NCBI GenBank assembly: GCA_029582155.1
Contig: CM055909.1
Location: forward strand, 15,286,616-15,350,615
Direction of reading: 5' to 3'
Source of the DNA: Panopea generosa
Taxonomy: Eukaryota; Mollusca; Bivalvia; Adapedonta; Hiatellidae
DNA length: 64,000 nucleotides
Shown: positions 42,001-51,800 of the stretch, one piece after another
Layout: every line of letters begins with the position of its first letter
Position numbering within the stretch: position 1 is the first letter of the stretch
Position numbers and translations under genes: made by a program
The notes under the pieces: model-generated
Seen by the model: only the letters and a program-made list of their open reading frames with translations
Databases searched by the model: none
Told to the model about the DNA's origin: nothing

Positions 42001-45000
42001 TGTTCATCAGGTTTAGGTCCTGTGTTGTTGGATGCAGGCGACTTGGCGCAAGTAGCCGACTCCTGTTCATCAGGTTTAGGTCCTGTGTTGTGGGATGCAG
42101 GGGACTTGGCGCAAGTTGCCGACTCCTGTTCATTCATCAGGTTCAGGTCCTGTGTTGTTGGATGCAGGCGACTTGGCGCGAGTAGCTGACTCCTGTTCAT
42201 CATGTTCAGGTCCTGTGTTGTTGGATGCAGGCGACTTGGCGCGAGTTGCCGCCTCCTGTTCATCAGGTTCAGGTCCTGTGTTGTGGGATGCAGGCGACTT
42301 GGCGCGAGTTGCCGCCTCCTGTTCATCAATTTCAGGTCCTGTGTTGTGGGATGCAGGAGACTTGGCGCGAGTTGCCGCCTCCTGTCCATCAGGTTCAGGT
42401 CCTATTTTGTTGGATGAGGGCGACTTGGCACGAGTTGCCGACTCCTGTTCATCAGGTTCAGGTCCTGTTTTGTGGGATTCAGGCGACTTGGCGCGAGTTG
42501 CCGCCTCCTGTTCATCAGGTTCAGGTCCTGTGTTGTTGGATGCAGGCGACTTGGCGCGAGTAGCTGACTCCTGTTCATCATGTTCAGGTCCTGTGTTGTT
42601 GGATGCAGGCGACTTGGCGCGAGTTGCCGCCTCCTGTTCATCAGGTTCAGGTCCTGTGTTGTGGGATGCAGGCGACTTGGCGCGAGTTGCCGCCTCCTGT
42701 TCATCAGTTTCAGGTCCTGTGTTGTGGGATGCAGGAGACTTGGCGCGAGTTGCCGCCTCCTGTCCATCAGGTTCAGGTCCTATTTTGTTGGATGAGGGCG
42801 ACTTGGCACGAGTTGCCGACTCCCGTTCATCAGGTTCAGGTCCTGTTTTGTGGGATGCAGGGGACTTGGCGCAAGTTGCCGACTCCTGTTCATCAGGTTC
42901 AGGTCCTGTGTTGTGGGATGCAGGAGACTTGGCGCGAGTTGCCGACTCCTGTTCATCAGTTTCAGTTCCTATTTTGTTGGATGAGGGCGACTTGGCACGA
43001 GTTGCCGACTACTGTTCATCAGGTTCAGGTCCTGTTTTGTGGGATGCAGGCGACTTGGCGCGAGTTGCCGCCTCCTGTTCATCAGTTTCAGGTCCTGTGT
43101 TGTGGGATGCAGGAGACTTGGCGCGAGTTGCTGTCTCCTGTTCATCAGGTTCAGGTCCTGTGTTGTTGGATGCAGGCGACTTTGCGCGAGTTGCCGCCTC
43201 CTGTTCATCAGGTTTAGGTCCTGTGTTGTTGGATGCAGGCGACTTGGCGCAAGTATCCGACTCCTGTTCATCAGGTTTAGGTCCCGTGTTGTGGGATGCA
43301 GGGGACTTGGCGCAAGTTGCCGACTCCTGTTCATCAGGTTCAGGTCCTGTGTTGTTGGATGCAGGCGACTTGGCGCGAGTAGCTGACTCCTGTTCATCAT
43401 GTTTAGGTCCTGTGTTGTTGGATGCAGGCGACTTGGTGCGAGTTGCCGCCTCCTGTTCATCAGGTTCAGGTCCTGTGTTGTGGGATGCAGGCGACTTGGC
43501 ACGAGTTGCTGCCACCTGTCCATCAGGTTCAGGTCCTGTGTTGTGGGATGCAGGCTACTTGGCGCGAGTTGCCGACTCCTGTTCATCAGGTTCAGGTCCT
43601 GTGTTGTTGGATGCAGGCGACTTGGCGCGAGTAGCTGACTCCTGTTCATCATGTTCAGGTCCTGTGTTGTTGGATGCAGGCGACTTGGCGCGAGTAGCTG
43701 ACTCCTGTTCATCATGTTCAGGTCCTGTGTTGTTGGATGCAGGCGACTTGGCGCGAGTTGCCGCCTCCTGTTCATCAGGTTCAGGTCCTTTGTTGTTGGA
43801 TGCAGGCGACTTGGCGCGAGTAGCCGCCTCCTGTTCATCAGGTTCAGGTCCTTTGTTGTTGGATGCAGGCAACTTGGCGCGAGTAGCCGACTCCTGTTCA
43901 TCAGGTTCAGGTCCTGTGTTGTTGGATGCAGGGGACTTGGTGCGAGTTGCCGACTCCTGTCCATCAAGTTCAGGTCCTGTGTTGTTGGATGCAGGGGACT
44001 TGGCGCGAGTTGCCGACTCCTGTTTATCAGGTTCAGGTCCTGTGTTGTGGGATGCAGGGGACTATGCGCGAGTTGCCGCCTCCTGTTTATCAGGTTCAGG
44101 TCCTGTGTTGTTGGATGCAGGCGACTTGGCGTGAGCTGCCGACTCCTGTTCATCAGGTTCAGGTCCTGTGTTGTGGGATGCAGGCCACTTGGCGTGAGCT
44201 GCCAACTCCTGTTCAACAGGTTCAGGTCCTGTGTTGTTGGATGCAGGCGACTTGGCGTGAGCTGCCAACTCCTGTTCAACAGGTTCAGGTCCTGTGTAGT
44301 GGATGCAGGCGACTTGGCGTGAGCTGCCAACTCCTGTTCATCAGGTTCAGGTCCTGTGTTGTTGGATGCAGGTGACTTGGCGGAGTTGCTGACTTCTGTT
44401 CATCAGGTTCAGGTCCTGTGTTGTTGGATGCAGGCGACTTGGCGTGAGCTGCCGACTCCTGTTCATCAGGTTAAGGTCCTGTGTTGTTGGATGCAGGCGA
44501 CTTGGCGTGAGCTGCCCACTCCTGTTCAACAGGTTCAGGTCCTGTGTTGTTGGATGCAGGCGACTTTGCGTGAGTTGCCAACTCCTGTTCATCAGGTTCA
44601 GGTCCTGTGTTGTTGGATGCAGGCGACTTGGTGGAGTTGCTGCCTCCTGTTCATCAGGTTCAGGTCCTATGTTGTTGGATGCAGGCGACTTGGCGAGAGT
44701 TGCCGACTCCTGTTCATCAAGTTCAGGTCCTGTGTTGTGGGATGCAGGCGACTTGGCGTGAGTTGCCAACTCCTGTCCATCAGGTTCAGGTCATGTGTTG
44801 TTGGATGCAGGCGACTTGGTGCGAGTTGCTGACTCCTGTTCATCAGTTTCAGGTCCTGTGTTGTTGGATGCAGGCGACTTGGCAGAGTTGCTGACTCCTG
44901 TTCATCAGGTTCAGGTCCTGTGTTGTTGGATGCAGGCGACTTGGTGCGAGTTGCTGCCTCCTGTTCATCAGTTTCAGGTCCTGTGTTGTTGGATGCAGGC

Positions 45001-45595
45001 GACTTGGCAGAGTTGCTGACTCCTGTTCATCAGGTTCAGGTCCTGTGTTGTTGGATGCAGGCGACTTTGCGCGAGTTGCCGACTCCTGTTCATAAGGTTC
45101 AGGTCCTGTGTTGTGGGATGCAGGCGACTTGGCGCGAGATGCCGACTCCTGGTCATAAGGTTCAGGTCCTGTGTTGTTGGATGCAGGCGACTTGGCGTGA
45201 GTTGCCGACTCCTGTCCATCAGGTTCAGGTCCTGTGTTGTTGGATGCAGGTGACTTGGCGCGAGTTGCCAACTCCCGTTCATCAGGTTCAGGTTCTGTGT
45301 TGTTGGATGCAGGCGACTTTGCGCGAGTTGCCGCCACCTGTCCATCAGGTTCAGGTCCTGTGTTGTGGGATGCAGGCGACTTGGCGCGAATTGCCAACTC
45401 CTGTTCATCAGGTTCAGGTCCTGTGTTGTTGGATGCAGGCGACTTGGCGTGAGTTGCAAACTCCTGTCTATCAGGTTCAGGTCCTGTGTTGTTGGATGCA
45501 GGCGACTTGGCGCGAGTTGCCACCTCCTGTTCATCAGGTTCAGGTCCTGTGTTGTGGGTTGCAGGCGACTTGGTAGAAATTGCCGACTCCTGTTT
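39040..45595. repeat. 63-bp minisatellite (21 codons), about 104 copies, inside the pseudogene exon
   Basis: The unit on the + strand is GCGAGTTGCCGACTCCTGTT, CATCAGGTTCAGGTCCTGTG, TTGTTGGATGCAGGCGACTT, GGC. In the frame that enters from the exon acceptor at 45603 (- strand) it reads ATRAKSPASNNTG then PEPDEQES. Five of six frames stay open for long stretches (up to 679 residues on + at 42095-44134 and 585 on - at 40376-42133) because 63 is divisible by three. A few units are 1-7 bases short or long (for example at 39475, 42131, 44297, 44380, 44633 and 44883), so no single frame spans the array. Position-specific variants (GTTGCCGCCTCC, GTAGCTGACTCC, CATCATGTTCAGG) recur in blocks, including a near-identical block of about 378 bp repeated at 42200 and 42578. 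Confidence 0.93.
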
Positions 45596-45619
45596 ATATA
45601 TTTCTAAAATAAAAAGCAT

Positions 45620-46440
45620 TTAAAACTTACATTTCAGATATACCCTTATTAACAAGTGCTTGCACTTGAGGGGGCTTTGTCCCCACCGACACTATGAGTA
45701 AAATTATCTGCTATAATGTTAGAATAACTCTGTTGTTGAAAGGAAATTTGACTTACACAGGCAACTGTTGGCAACTAGGCCTTGATGCAAAGGTACCTTC
45801 ATACCATATATCTAAGGTTTCTGTCAATAAATAAAGGCAGAATGGGCAAAGGTTGAACAAAAATGCTTTAAGCATCAGTAACCTTGACCTTGACCCCAAA
45901 GACCTTGAACCCCACAAATGTGTAGGGCCTAATGAAAGATACCTTAATACTGAATATATAAGGTATCGCTCAATAAATAAAGGCGCTATAAGCAAAAGTT
46001 GAAATAATCATTTTTATCATCTGTGACCTTCACCCCAGTGACCTTGATCCCACCCACGTGGGGGGCTCCATGCAAGGTACCTACATGTCAAATATAAGGT
46101 ATCGGCAGATAAATAAAGGCGCTTCATATAAGCAAAAGTTGAAAAATCTATTTTTAGCATTAGCAACTTGACCCCACTCCACAGATAGGGTTCCATGCAA
46201 AGTACATACACACCAAATATCTAAGGTATCAGTCAATATATAAAAGGTTATCGGCAAAAGTTGAAAAAATTATTTTTAGCATCAATGACCTTGAACCCCA
46301 CCCACATGTAGGCCTCCATGCTAGGTACCTACATACCAAATATCTTTGAAAGCGGTCAAGAAATGAAGGTGCTATGAGAAACAGTAAGAAAGTGTGACGG
46401 AATGACGGATGGACGGAGGGTAAACCTAAGTCCCATTCCT
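45620..46440 (-). repeat. Dispersed repeat with internal units of about 145 bp, in an intron of the pseudogene
   Basis: Four to five diverged units share CAATAAATAAAGGCGCTATA, AGCAAAAGTTGAAATAATCA, TTTTTAGCATCAATGACCTT, GACCCCACCCAC and CATGCAAGGTACCTACATAC. It ends GACGGAATGACGGATGGACG then GAGGGTAAACC, a simple-sequence end like those of other repeats here. The frames at 45753-46570 on the - strand are products of this periodicity. Confidence 0.72.
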
Positions 46441-46770
46441 CCTGTTGAAACCATTGGGGGAGTAATAAACAGGATTCTTGGCAGCCATAAAAAACATAAA
46501 CAAAAACTGAGTTCAAAAGCTTGTATGCCCCAAGCTGCCAACTTTTTCTTTTCTCTTGCTTTGCTGCCAACTTTTTCTACATAAATCCTGGGCCTTGAAA
46601 GTGGTGTATGAATGAAGATCAAAAGCATAATTAATAAGAATAGAGAGATGCTCTTGTTTCTGATGAAGTTTTTAACTTGACTGTACTGTGTTTGGGTGTT
46701 AACATAATATGTTCAATGTATATGATTAAAATTATAGTAGCTGAAAATACGGAAATATGATGGTACTTAC

Positions 46771-46839
46771 CCCATAACCATTCAACATCTGAAAGGAAGC
46801 AATTCAGCATGGTCATTTGTCTCTTTTTTGTCAGTGTAC
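46771..46839 (-). pseudogene. Exon of the recombinase-like pseudogene upstream of the repeat exon
   Basis: Acceptor GTGTTTGTAG ends at 46840 and donor TGGG|GTAAGT lies at 46771/46770. In phase 1 it reads TLTKKRQMTMLNCFLSDVEW then LW and leaves phase 1, which joins the acidic frame of the repeat exon at 45603 (EIYKQESAIS). The alternative frame (YTDKKETNDHAELLPFRC) fits the phase of exon 49701-49655 but meets a stop, so one of the two junctions has been damaged. Confidence 0.5.
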
Positions 46840-46934
46840 CTACAAACACGACAGTTGCTAATTAAAGTAAAATGTTTAATAGCCAACACAATGAAGATTG
46901 AAAATATCAGTTCAGGTCTCCTTGTAGACCTAAA

Positions 46935-47245
46935 TAAAATGTTGTTGTATGGTGTTTAGCGTCGTTTTCAACAATTTTTCAGTCATATCGCGACAGTGTC
47001 TGCTTGAGACAGTATTCTGAGCGCTGTCACACTGGAGTATCATGCCGCAGACACATGGTATGATACCCCACCCAGTCACATTATACTGACTCTTCCCGCA
47101 GACCTAGAACACTCCTCCAAATGCTGAGCGTCAAGCGAGGAAGCTTCTAGTACCATTTTTAAAGTCTTTGGTATGACCCAGTCGAGGATCGAACCCACGA
47201 CCTTCTGCATGCGAGGCAGACGCTCTACCACTTGAAATAAATGGT
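46935..47245 (-). mobile_element. tRNA-headed SINE, CGAGGAAGCTTCTAG family, reverse orientation
   Basis: On the - strand the head is AAGTGGTAGAGCGTCTGCCT then CGCATGCAGAAGG and GTGGGTTCGATCCTCGACTG, with good box A and box B. The body follows with CTAGAAGCTTCCTCGC, AGGTCTGCGGGAAGAGTCAG and TGTGACTGGGTGGGGTATC. A second copy lies at 59690-59905 in the same orientation. Confidence 0.8.
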
Positions 47246-47307
47246 TATATAAAGGCTTCCATTTAGTGTAATCTGTCATAAATTAAAAGAGTAAAATGAA
47301 GGCTTAC

Positions 47308-47374
47308 TTTGCTGAATTATTAACTTTATCTGCTCTTTCCTTTCACACAGCCAACAGCGTCCAATTCAAAATTA
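47308..47374 (-). pseudogene. Possible third exon, internally frameshifted
   Basis: Acceptor GACAATAG ends at 47375 and donor CAGCAAA|GTAAGC lies at 47308/47307. Entering in the phase left by the preceding exon gives NFELDAVGCVKGKSR and then a stop. A shifted frame reads CWLCERKEQIKLIIQQ and leaves the phase needed by the next exon. A frameshift inside the exon would explain both. The exon call is tentative. Confidence 0.35.
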
Positions 47375-48197
47375 CTATTGTCAATCTCAATATGTTATCT
47401 CAATTTAAATAGACACAAAAAACTTGCAACGAATGTTGCATTATTTGGATTGAGGACATACTTCTCAAAAAGAAGCAAACTTATGGTCAATTGTTGAAGA
47501 AATGCAATTTAAGTCCAAGAAAATTTGGAAATTTTTTATTGAAAATGGTGCAATATGTAAATAACATTTATTGAAAATGGTGCAATCTGTAACAGTCTGG
47601 ACCAAAAATATAGGTTTGGAGTGAAAATTAAAGGTTATTTCAGGTTTTTCAGAAAATATAAAGGTTTTAAAGGATTTCCCCCAAAATAAAGGTTTTAAAG
47701 GTTTCACTAGAAGGTTTGCCAGTTTTTGTTTCAGTCACAATTTTTGTTGTGCTTAAAAGAAAAAAATACCTGATAATCACTTCTGAAGTATAATTTGTAA
47801 ATCTAGCAACCAAGCTCTGAAACATCACTTAACTTGTGAGCTGCCACACACCAATCTTGAAAAATATGTCCTTCTGGTTATAAGTTTTGACACAGGTCAC
47901 TGCCTCTCAATCACATAATTAACTTATAAACAGGCTTGAGACTTCATTTTTTCATATTTCTTTAAAAAAATTAGGCTTAAATCATAGCCCAGTCATTTCT
48001 ATTGGTAAGGACATTGACAGATTTTTTAAACAATCCAGCAAACGAAAATTTTAAAGTATGATTGAGGGGCGTGATCATCTACCGTGATATAAGGAAAATT
48101 AAGGATCTAAAAGCCTGAAATCTGGACCTGGCTTGCAATTAAGACCTATATAAATTTACTATCTGCTGTGGTTTTAGTGCTGGGAAACAGTATCCTA

Positions 48198-49004
48198 TAG
48201 GGCTGTCACGATATACCGGCATATTGCAATACAGATCAAAGCAATATCGTACCGCGATACGGAAGCCTCGTACCGTTTTTTTTTCAATATTTTCTGCAGT
48301 TTCATTATTCTTATGTTTGTTTATATTTTGTCCTGCTATTCCGTATTTTGCTGGTGTCATTGATTAAAAACGAAGTGAATAATGTTCCTCATTTTAATCG
48401 AGTTAACTCCGAGTCTGAGGGACCCCCACCCGGAGTCCTATAAATAAGACCTGACATAACTTTTTTCAGATTTTGATGTCCATCAGTTATGTCAGTTGTA
48501 AAGTAAAATTGAAATATTAACTGACAAAATAATGGATGTTGAAGGTAAAATGAGCATGTACAGCTGTACATGTCTAATATTATTTACTACCTGACCCAGA
48601 GTTAACTCAATTAAAATGCGGAACATTATTCTGTTTTTATAGCGGTATACAATGGAACCACGTGTTTTTCGTAAACAACAATGGCTGATGATTATGATAA
48701 AATACTTAATGAAAATGCCAAAAGTGAAGTTTGGAATCACTTTTGGCTTAAACAAGATAAGAATGCAAAGGTGGTACTTGAATTCTTATTTTTAATTACT
48801 AGTATTATAGTTGAATAAATATTTTTTTAAAAAAGAAGTTAAAAATTGTTCGAAACTGTAACATACTGAATGTTGCAATAATATCGTGATACGTATCGCA
48901 ATACGCTGCAAGTGTATTGTAATATATCGTGATACGTATCGCAATACGCTGCAAGTGTATTGTAATATATCGTGATATGCTCAAGGCGTATCGTGACAGC
49001 CCTG
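48198..49004. mobile_element. hAT-like inverted-repeat element with AGGGCTGTCACGATA termini
   Basis: The left end TAGGGCTGTCACGATATACC and the right end GCGTATCGTGACAGCCCTG are inverted repeats. CAGGGCTGTCACGATA is a terminus I associate with hAT elements. The flanks GTATCCTA (48190-48197) and GTATCAAG (49005-49012) share five of eight bases, an eroded 8-bp duplication. Near the right end a 43-bp unit (TATCGTGATACGTATCGCAA then TACGCTGCAAGTGTATTGTAATA) is present twice. It contains a second inverted-repeat element at 48376-48637. Confidence 0.72.
48376..48637. mobile_element. Fold-back element nested in the hAT-like element
   Basis: The left arm GTGAATAATGTTCCTCATTT then TAATCGAGTTAACTCCGAGT and the right arm ACCCAGAGTTAACTCAATTA then AAATGCGGAACATTATTCTG are reverse complements with a few changes over about 40 bases. 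The spacer is about 180 bases, with no coding content. The arms differ at roughly one position in eight, so it is older than the 27770-31125 element. Confidence 0.7.
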
Positions 49005-49139
49005 GTATCAAGCCATAGTCAAAATAACAAGTAAATAAAACTTTCAATCAAGGCCATGACTGAGTTAAATTGGATTACAAAACTGGCAGTGTGATTTTCT
49101 GGTGAACAAAAAAATCAAACATTCACCTTTTTCATTTCT

Positions 49140-49595
49140 TGTCCTGGCAACTGACCAAATTTTTGTCAAAATTTAACAAAAACAAGGATGTGTTCAATAA
49201 AGATGTGTTCAGTGAAGATTGACTCAAAAAGTGGCCTCTAGAGTGTTTACAAGGTTTATCTATGATTTGACCTAGTGACCTAGTTTTTGACCACACAAGA
49301 CCCAGTTTCAAACAAAACTTAGAAATCAACAAGGTAAACATTATGACCAAGTTTGATGAACATCAGACTAAAAATGTGGCCTCATGCCCATTTTTTTACC
49401 TTTGAACTCTGTGTGTGACCTTGACCTTTGCACTACAGACATGGATCTTGTAACTGAAACACTGTCTCGTCATAGTGAACACTTGTACTTAGTTATTTCA
49501 AAATCCATTAATGCATGGCAAAGTTATGGAGCGGACACGAATTTGATACAGACTAATGAACACAAACACACAGACGGACAGTGGTAACACTATAA
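49140..49595 (+). repeat. Dispersed repeat of the GACCTAGTGACC type
   Basis: Contains GGCCTCTAGAGTGTTTACAA, TTTGACCTAGTGACCTAGTT, ATTATGACCAAGTTTGATGA, GTGTGTGACCTTGACCTTTG and the end CACAGACGGACAGTGG. This is a repeat type I know from bivalve genomes, and it lies in the first introns of the pseudogene. Confidence 0.7.
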
Positions 49596-49654
49596 GCCCT
49601 TGCCATTTCATGGTGGTGGCATGAAAAACATACAGTATATATAAATGTACTTAC

Positions 49655-49701
49655 TCTGCATCATCTGACTTCACAAAGCACAGCACATTACTGTTATTCA
49701 A
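49655..49701 (-). pseudogene. Second exon of the recombinase-like pseudogene
   Basis: Acceptor GTTTAACAG ends at 49702 and donor GCAGA|GTAAGT lies at 49655/49654. The 47 bases read LNNSNVLCFVKSDDA with two bases left over (phase 2). Both splice sites are strong, and the frame is the only open one that agrees with the previous exon. Confidence 0.5.
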
Positions 49702-50351
49702 CTGTTAAACAACCTTTGTTGGCCACATCGGACACCCTCGTAGTTTTGCCCATACAAACGTGTCCCAAACTACTGTGCTCTAGAAAATGTAAACTGTACC
49801 TTAAATTCTGCACTATAAATAAGAAAAACATTTTCTCAAAACAAAGTCATGCACTTGAGACACACTTATCCTAAAAGCATTACTTTTGGTTATAAAAAAG
49901 TTGAAAGCAGCCATATACCTTTAGGCAAAACAAAGGCATCAGGACAGCCTATTAAAAACACAGTGGTAATTATACACACATTTCCTGCTTATCATGTGCA
50001 ACTAAACTTATAACTGTACTTTTGACAGTAAGAAATTTGTCAAGAGATAGTGAGGCACTGCCTACAATTATTTGTGTATAAAGACACCCTATTGTTTATT
50101 GATTTATTATTTTGTAAATAATGATCCATGTAAAACAAGCTTGTACAAGTGAACGGAAAGTGGAGCTAATAAGTCCTGTCACCAGACATTATCTTTGATA
50201 GTATTGAAATAAATTGACCGTAAACGCAAACTTAACCATGTTAATCAACGTACGCGGCCGCCCAGGTGGTAATGGCAATAGCTCTGCTGGTTCTCCTAAA
50301 AGTGGAGCTAAAAATACACATCACACTGTAACAAGCAATTGTAATACTTAC

Positions 50352-50402
50352 AGACTGACTGGCACCTCTTTTGTCAGGCCTTCTTCGTTTTCTTCCCATT
50401 TT
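50352..50402 (-). pseudogene. First visible exon of the recombinase-like pseudogene (candidate start Met)
   Basis: Acceptor ATTTTATAG ends at 50403 (- strand) and donor TCT|GTAAGT lies at 50352/50351. It encodes MGRKRRRPDKRGASQS from an ATG at 50399, a very basic stretch that could be a nuclear localisation signal. The exon ends on a full codon, matching the next exon. Bases AAA precede the ATG, so a 5' untranslated exon upstream is likely. Confidence 0.55.
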
Positions 50403-51165
50403 CTATAAAATATCAAAACTAATTTAAGAAGTAGCATTACTAGTGAAGAATCACAAAGCAGTTCATAGTCGTCTACTGGTTACACTGTGTTATCACCTTG
50501 TATTTGTGAGCTGCAACATGTGAACCTTGAAAAACACAGTTTCTCTGATTTAACACTAGAAATGCCCACAGGCAGAATGTTGAGCCTGCATCCACAGGAT
50601 GAATTCTGACTTAAAACCTGGCCACACAGTACAGTGCGGTGATTTTTTTTTTAGTTTTTCGTAACTACCAGTGTTTTTCACAAGCCATTTAAGTCAACGG
50701 GCCTGATGCTCCTTAATTCCAGAATTCCCGCGTCAAGCCGCGTATTCGTATGCTAATTATTTTGGTACTGATTAAAAATGTAAGGCGCATTCCTATTGGT
50801 TGATTACACACTATCACCAAATCAATTCCCTTTAGAACCCTTTAAAAAAATGCGTCCAAAAAATCATGATCAAATTGCGTGGATATTTCGCAGTTCCTGT
50901 GCCAGGTATACCACAATCGGGAAGCCTTGGTATTCACAAACCCCAGGAATTGTCAATTTTGTTCCTTTTAATATTAAATGAATCTATGTTAGGGCATTTT
51001 GTTGTATTCATAGAGCAACTCAATCATTTTATTTCAACTCTGAGGGGACACTACAGTAAATTTTGGCTAGGCGAAGTGCCTGTATTTGGCAGTAAAAAAA
51101 AATCAAAAAAAATCACTAAGTCATAAAGAAAGAGTGAACAGATAATGTATAAAAACCACTGATAC
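50403..51165. other. No gene recognised; one partial inverted-repeat end
   Basis: GCGGTGATTTTTTTTTTAGT then TTTTCGTAACTACCAGTG (50637-50675) resembles the outer arms of the element at 53145-53965. A + strand frame at 50866-51126 (86 residues) has no recognisable content. Confidence 0.35.
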
Positions 51166-51623
51166 ACCCTTCTGGAGAGGTATTTGTGGGGTTATTTACA
51201 TGTACATCTATAACTTGTAGGTAAATTGGCTTCTTATGGGTTGCACCCCAAATAATACTGAATGTATCTGAGATTCTACCAGATTCTACCTATTTCTTTA
51301 TTGCATTTTTAATGTCGAAGACATTCATTTTAATCTGACGTTGCCAACTGCTCCGTCGGGCAATGTCGGATGGTAGAGTAGAATCTTTCAGACTTTGAAA
51401 TTTACAAAGAAATGATCGTATCCCGGGGTATTGAAAATACGTGACAATTAGAAATATTAAAATCTGAAATACGTGAAATTAACTTCTAGCACAATGTGAG
51501 AAACATGACTGGTATTGTTTTTGAATAAAAAAGCACCTATCTGAAATGTTATTTTCTTGTAAATTGCAATAATAAAACAGCATATACAGGTAAGTAACTA
51601 AGTGTTTCAAATTCGGACAAGGG

Positions 51624-51800
51624 GAGCGGTGGTGTAGGGGTTCAGGTGGCAGCCTCTCAACCCAGAGGTTGCGGGTTCGAACCCCATTGGGGTCACAACC
51701 GTAACTTTTCATTTGACACCAGTACTGGTTTTTCCAGGAAGCAACCTCGAAAGTCACTGCTATAAGCTTTCTTCACAATCAAGCTAAAATAAATTAGTAT
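51624..51800 (+). mobile_element. tRNA-headed SINE with a well-preserved tRNA-like head
   Basis: The head reads GGGGAGCGGTGGTGTAGGGG, TTCAGGTGGCAGCCTCTCAA, CCCAGAGGTTGCGGGTTCGA then ACCCCATTGGGGTC. Box B GGTTCGAACCC is perfect, and CCTCT...AGAGG can form an anticodon stem. The body has CACCAGTACTGGTTTTTCCA and CTTTCTTCACAATCAAGCTA, related in its tail to the 21236-21445 family. The acceptor stem does not pair properly, so I do not call a tRNA gene. Confidence 0.78.

Larger units (their letters stand above)
38356..45603 (-). pseudogene. Large exon: 21-residue repeat region followed by family helical domain
   Basis: Acceptor TTTTTATTTTAG ends at 45604 and donor GTCAG|GTAAGC lies at 38356/38355. 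The 5' part is the 63-bp array. After the array the - strand reads VNEVFTKSKMDNVGQLATEN, then in a second frame LTINLGNLWMHKNVGKN, then in a third GAYTSAIMRLVAHVLLNLRN and FNTVCQATLVTSVSNMDDEED. After a 19-bp duplication it continues LLKPSNAIKLGFDLKRL, EAEDFLKMMQIFWGTRITKL, A, stop, VILEQRKFDQEV and LTSTDFENYRTVSEAVEAML, IIYN. The motif expected next (RRRSGEV) has lost about ten bases; GEVQAV remains just before the donor. Each piece matches the family in order, so this is one exon broken by several small mutations. Confidence 0.7.
37082..50402 (-). pseudogene. Decayed gene of a tyrosine-recombinase-like protein family with an expanded 63-bp repeat
   Basis: Exons on the - strand, 5' to 3': 50402-50352, 49701-49655, possibly 47374-47308, 46839-46771, 45603-38356, 37871-37759 and 37468-37082. 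From memory, the C-terminal exons match a widespread family of uncharacterised metazoan proteins (fish, molluscs, cnidarians). These have a helical region with 'DEEDxLKxPSxAIKxG', then 'KLAxxxxxxRKF', then 'NRRRSGEV', a tyrosine-recombinase-like core, 'IAKxLLxQDxG...KKLxxIQF', and a basic tail 'KVTWTxxExxEIxxxF...TRPKP'. All but the core are visible. Lesions: base losses near 38990 and 38922, a 19-bp tandem duplication (38723-38760), a TGA at 38554-38556, a short deletion near 38375, absence of the core, and a frame change at about 37311-37339. The intact relatives' function is unknown; a DNA recombination role is inferred from the fold only. At least seven lesions make function unlikely. Confidence 0.75.

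Noticed and set aside
42095-44134. 679-residue open frame on the + strand
   Set aside because: It lies entirely in the 63-bp array, where five of six frames stay open because the unit is divisible by three. The splice context supports the - strand, not this frame.
46229-46628. Overlapping - strand frames of 90-113 residues
   Set aside because: They lie in a dispersed repeat with units of about 145 bp and show no conserved domain.
51624-51697. Functional tRNA gene
   Set aside because: Boxes A and B are good, but the acceptor stem does not pair and a SINE body follows immediately.
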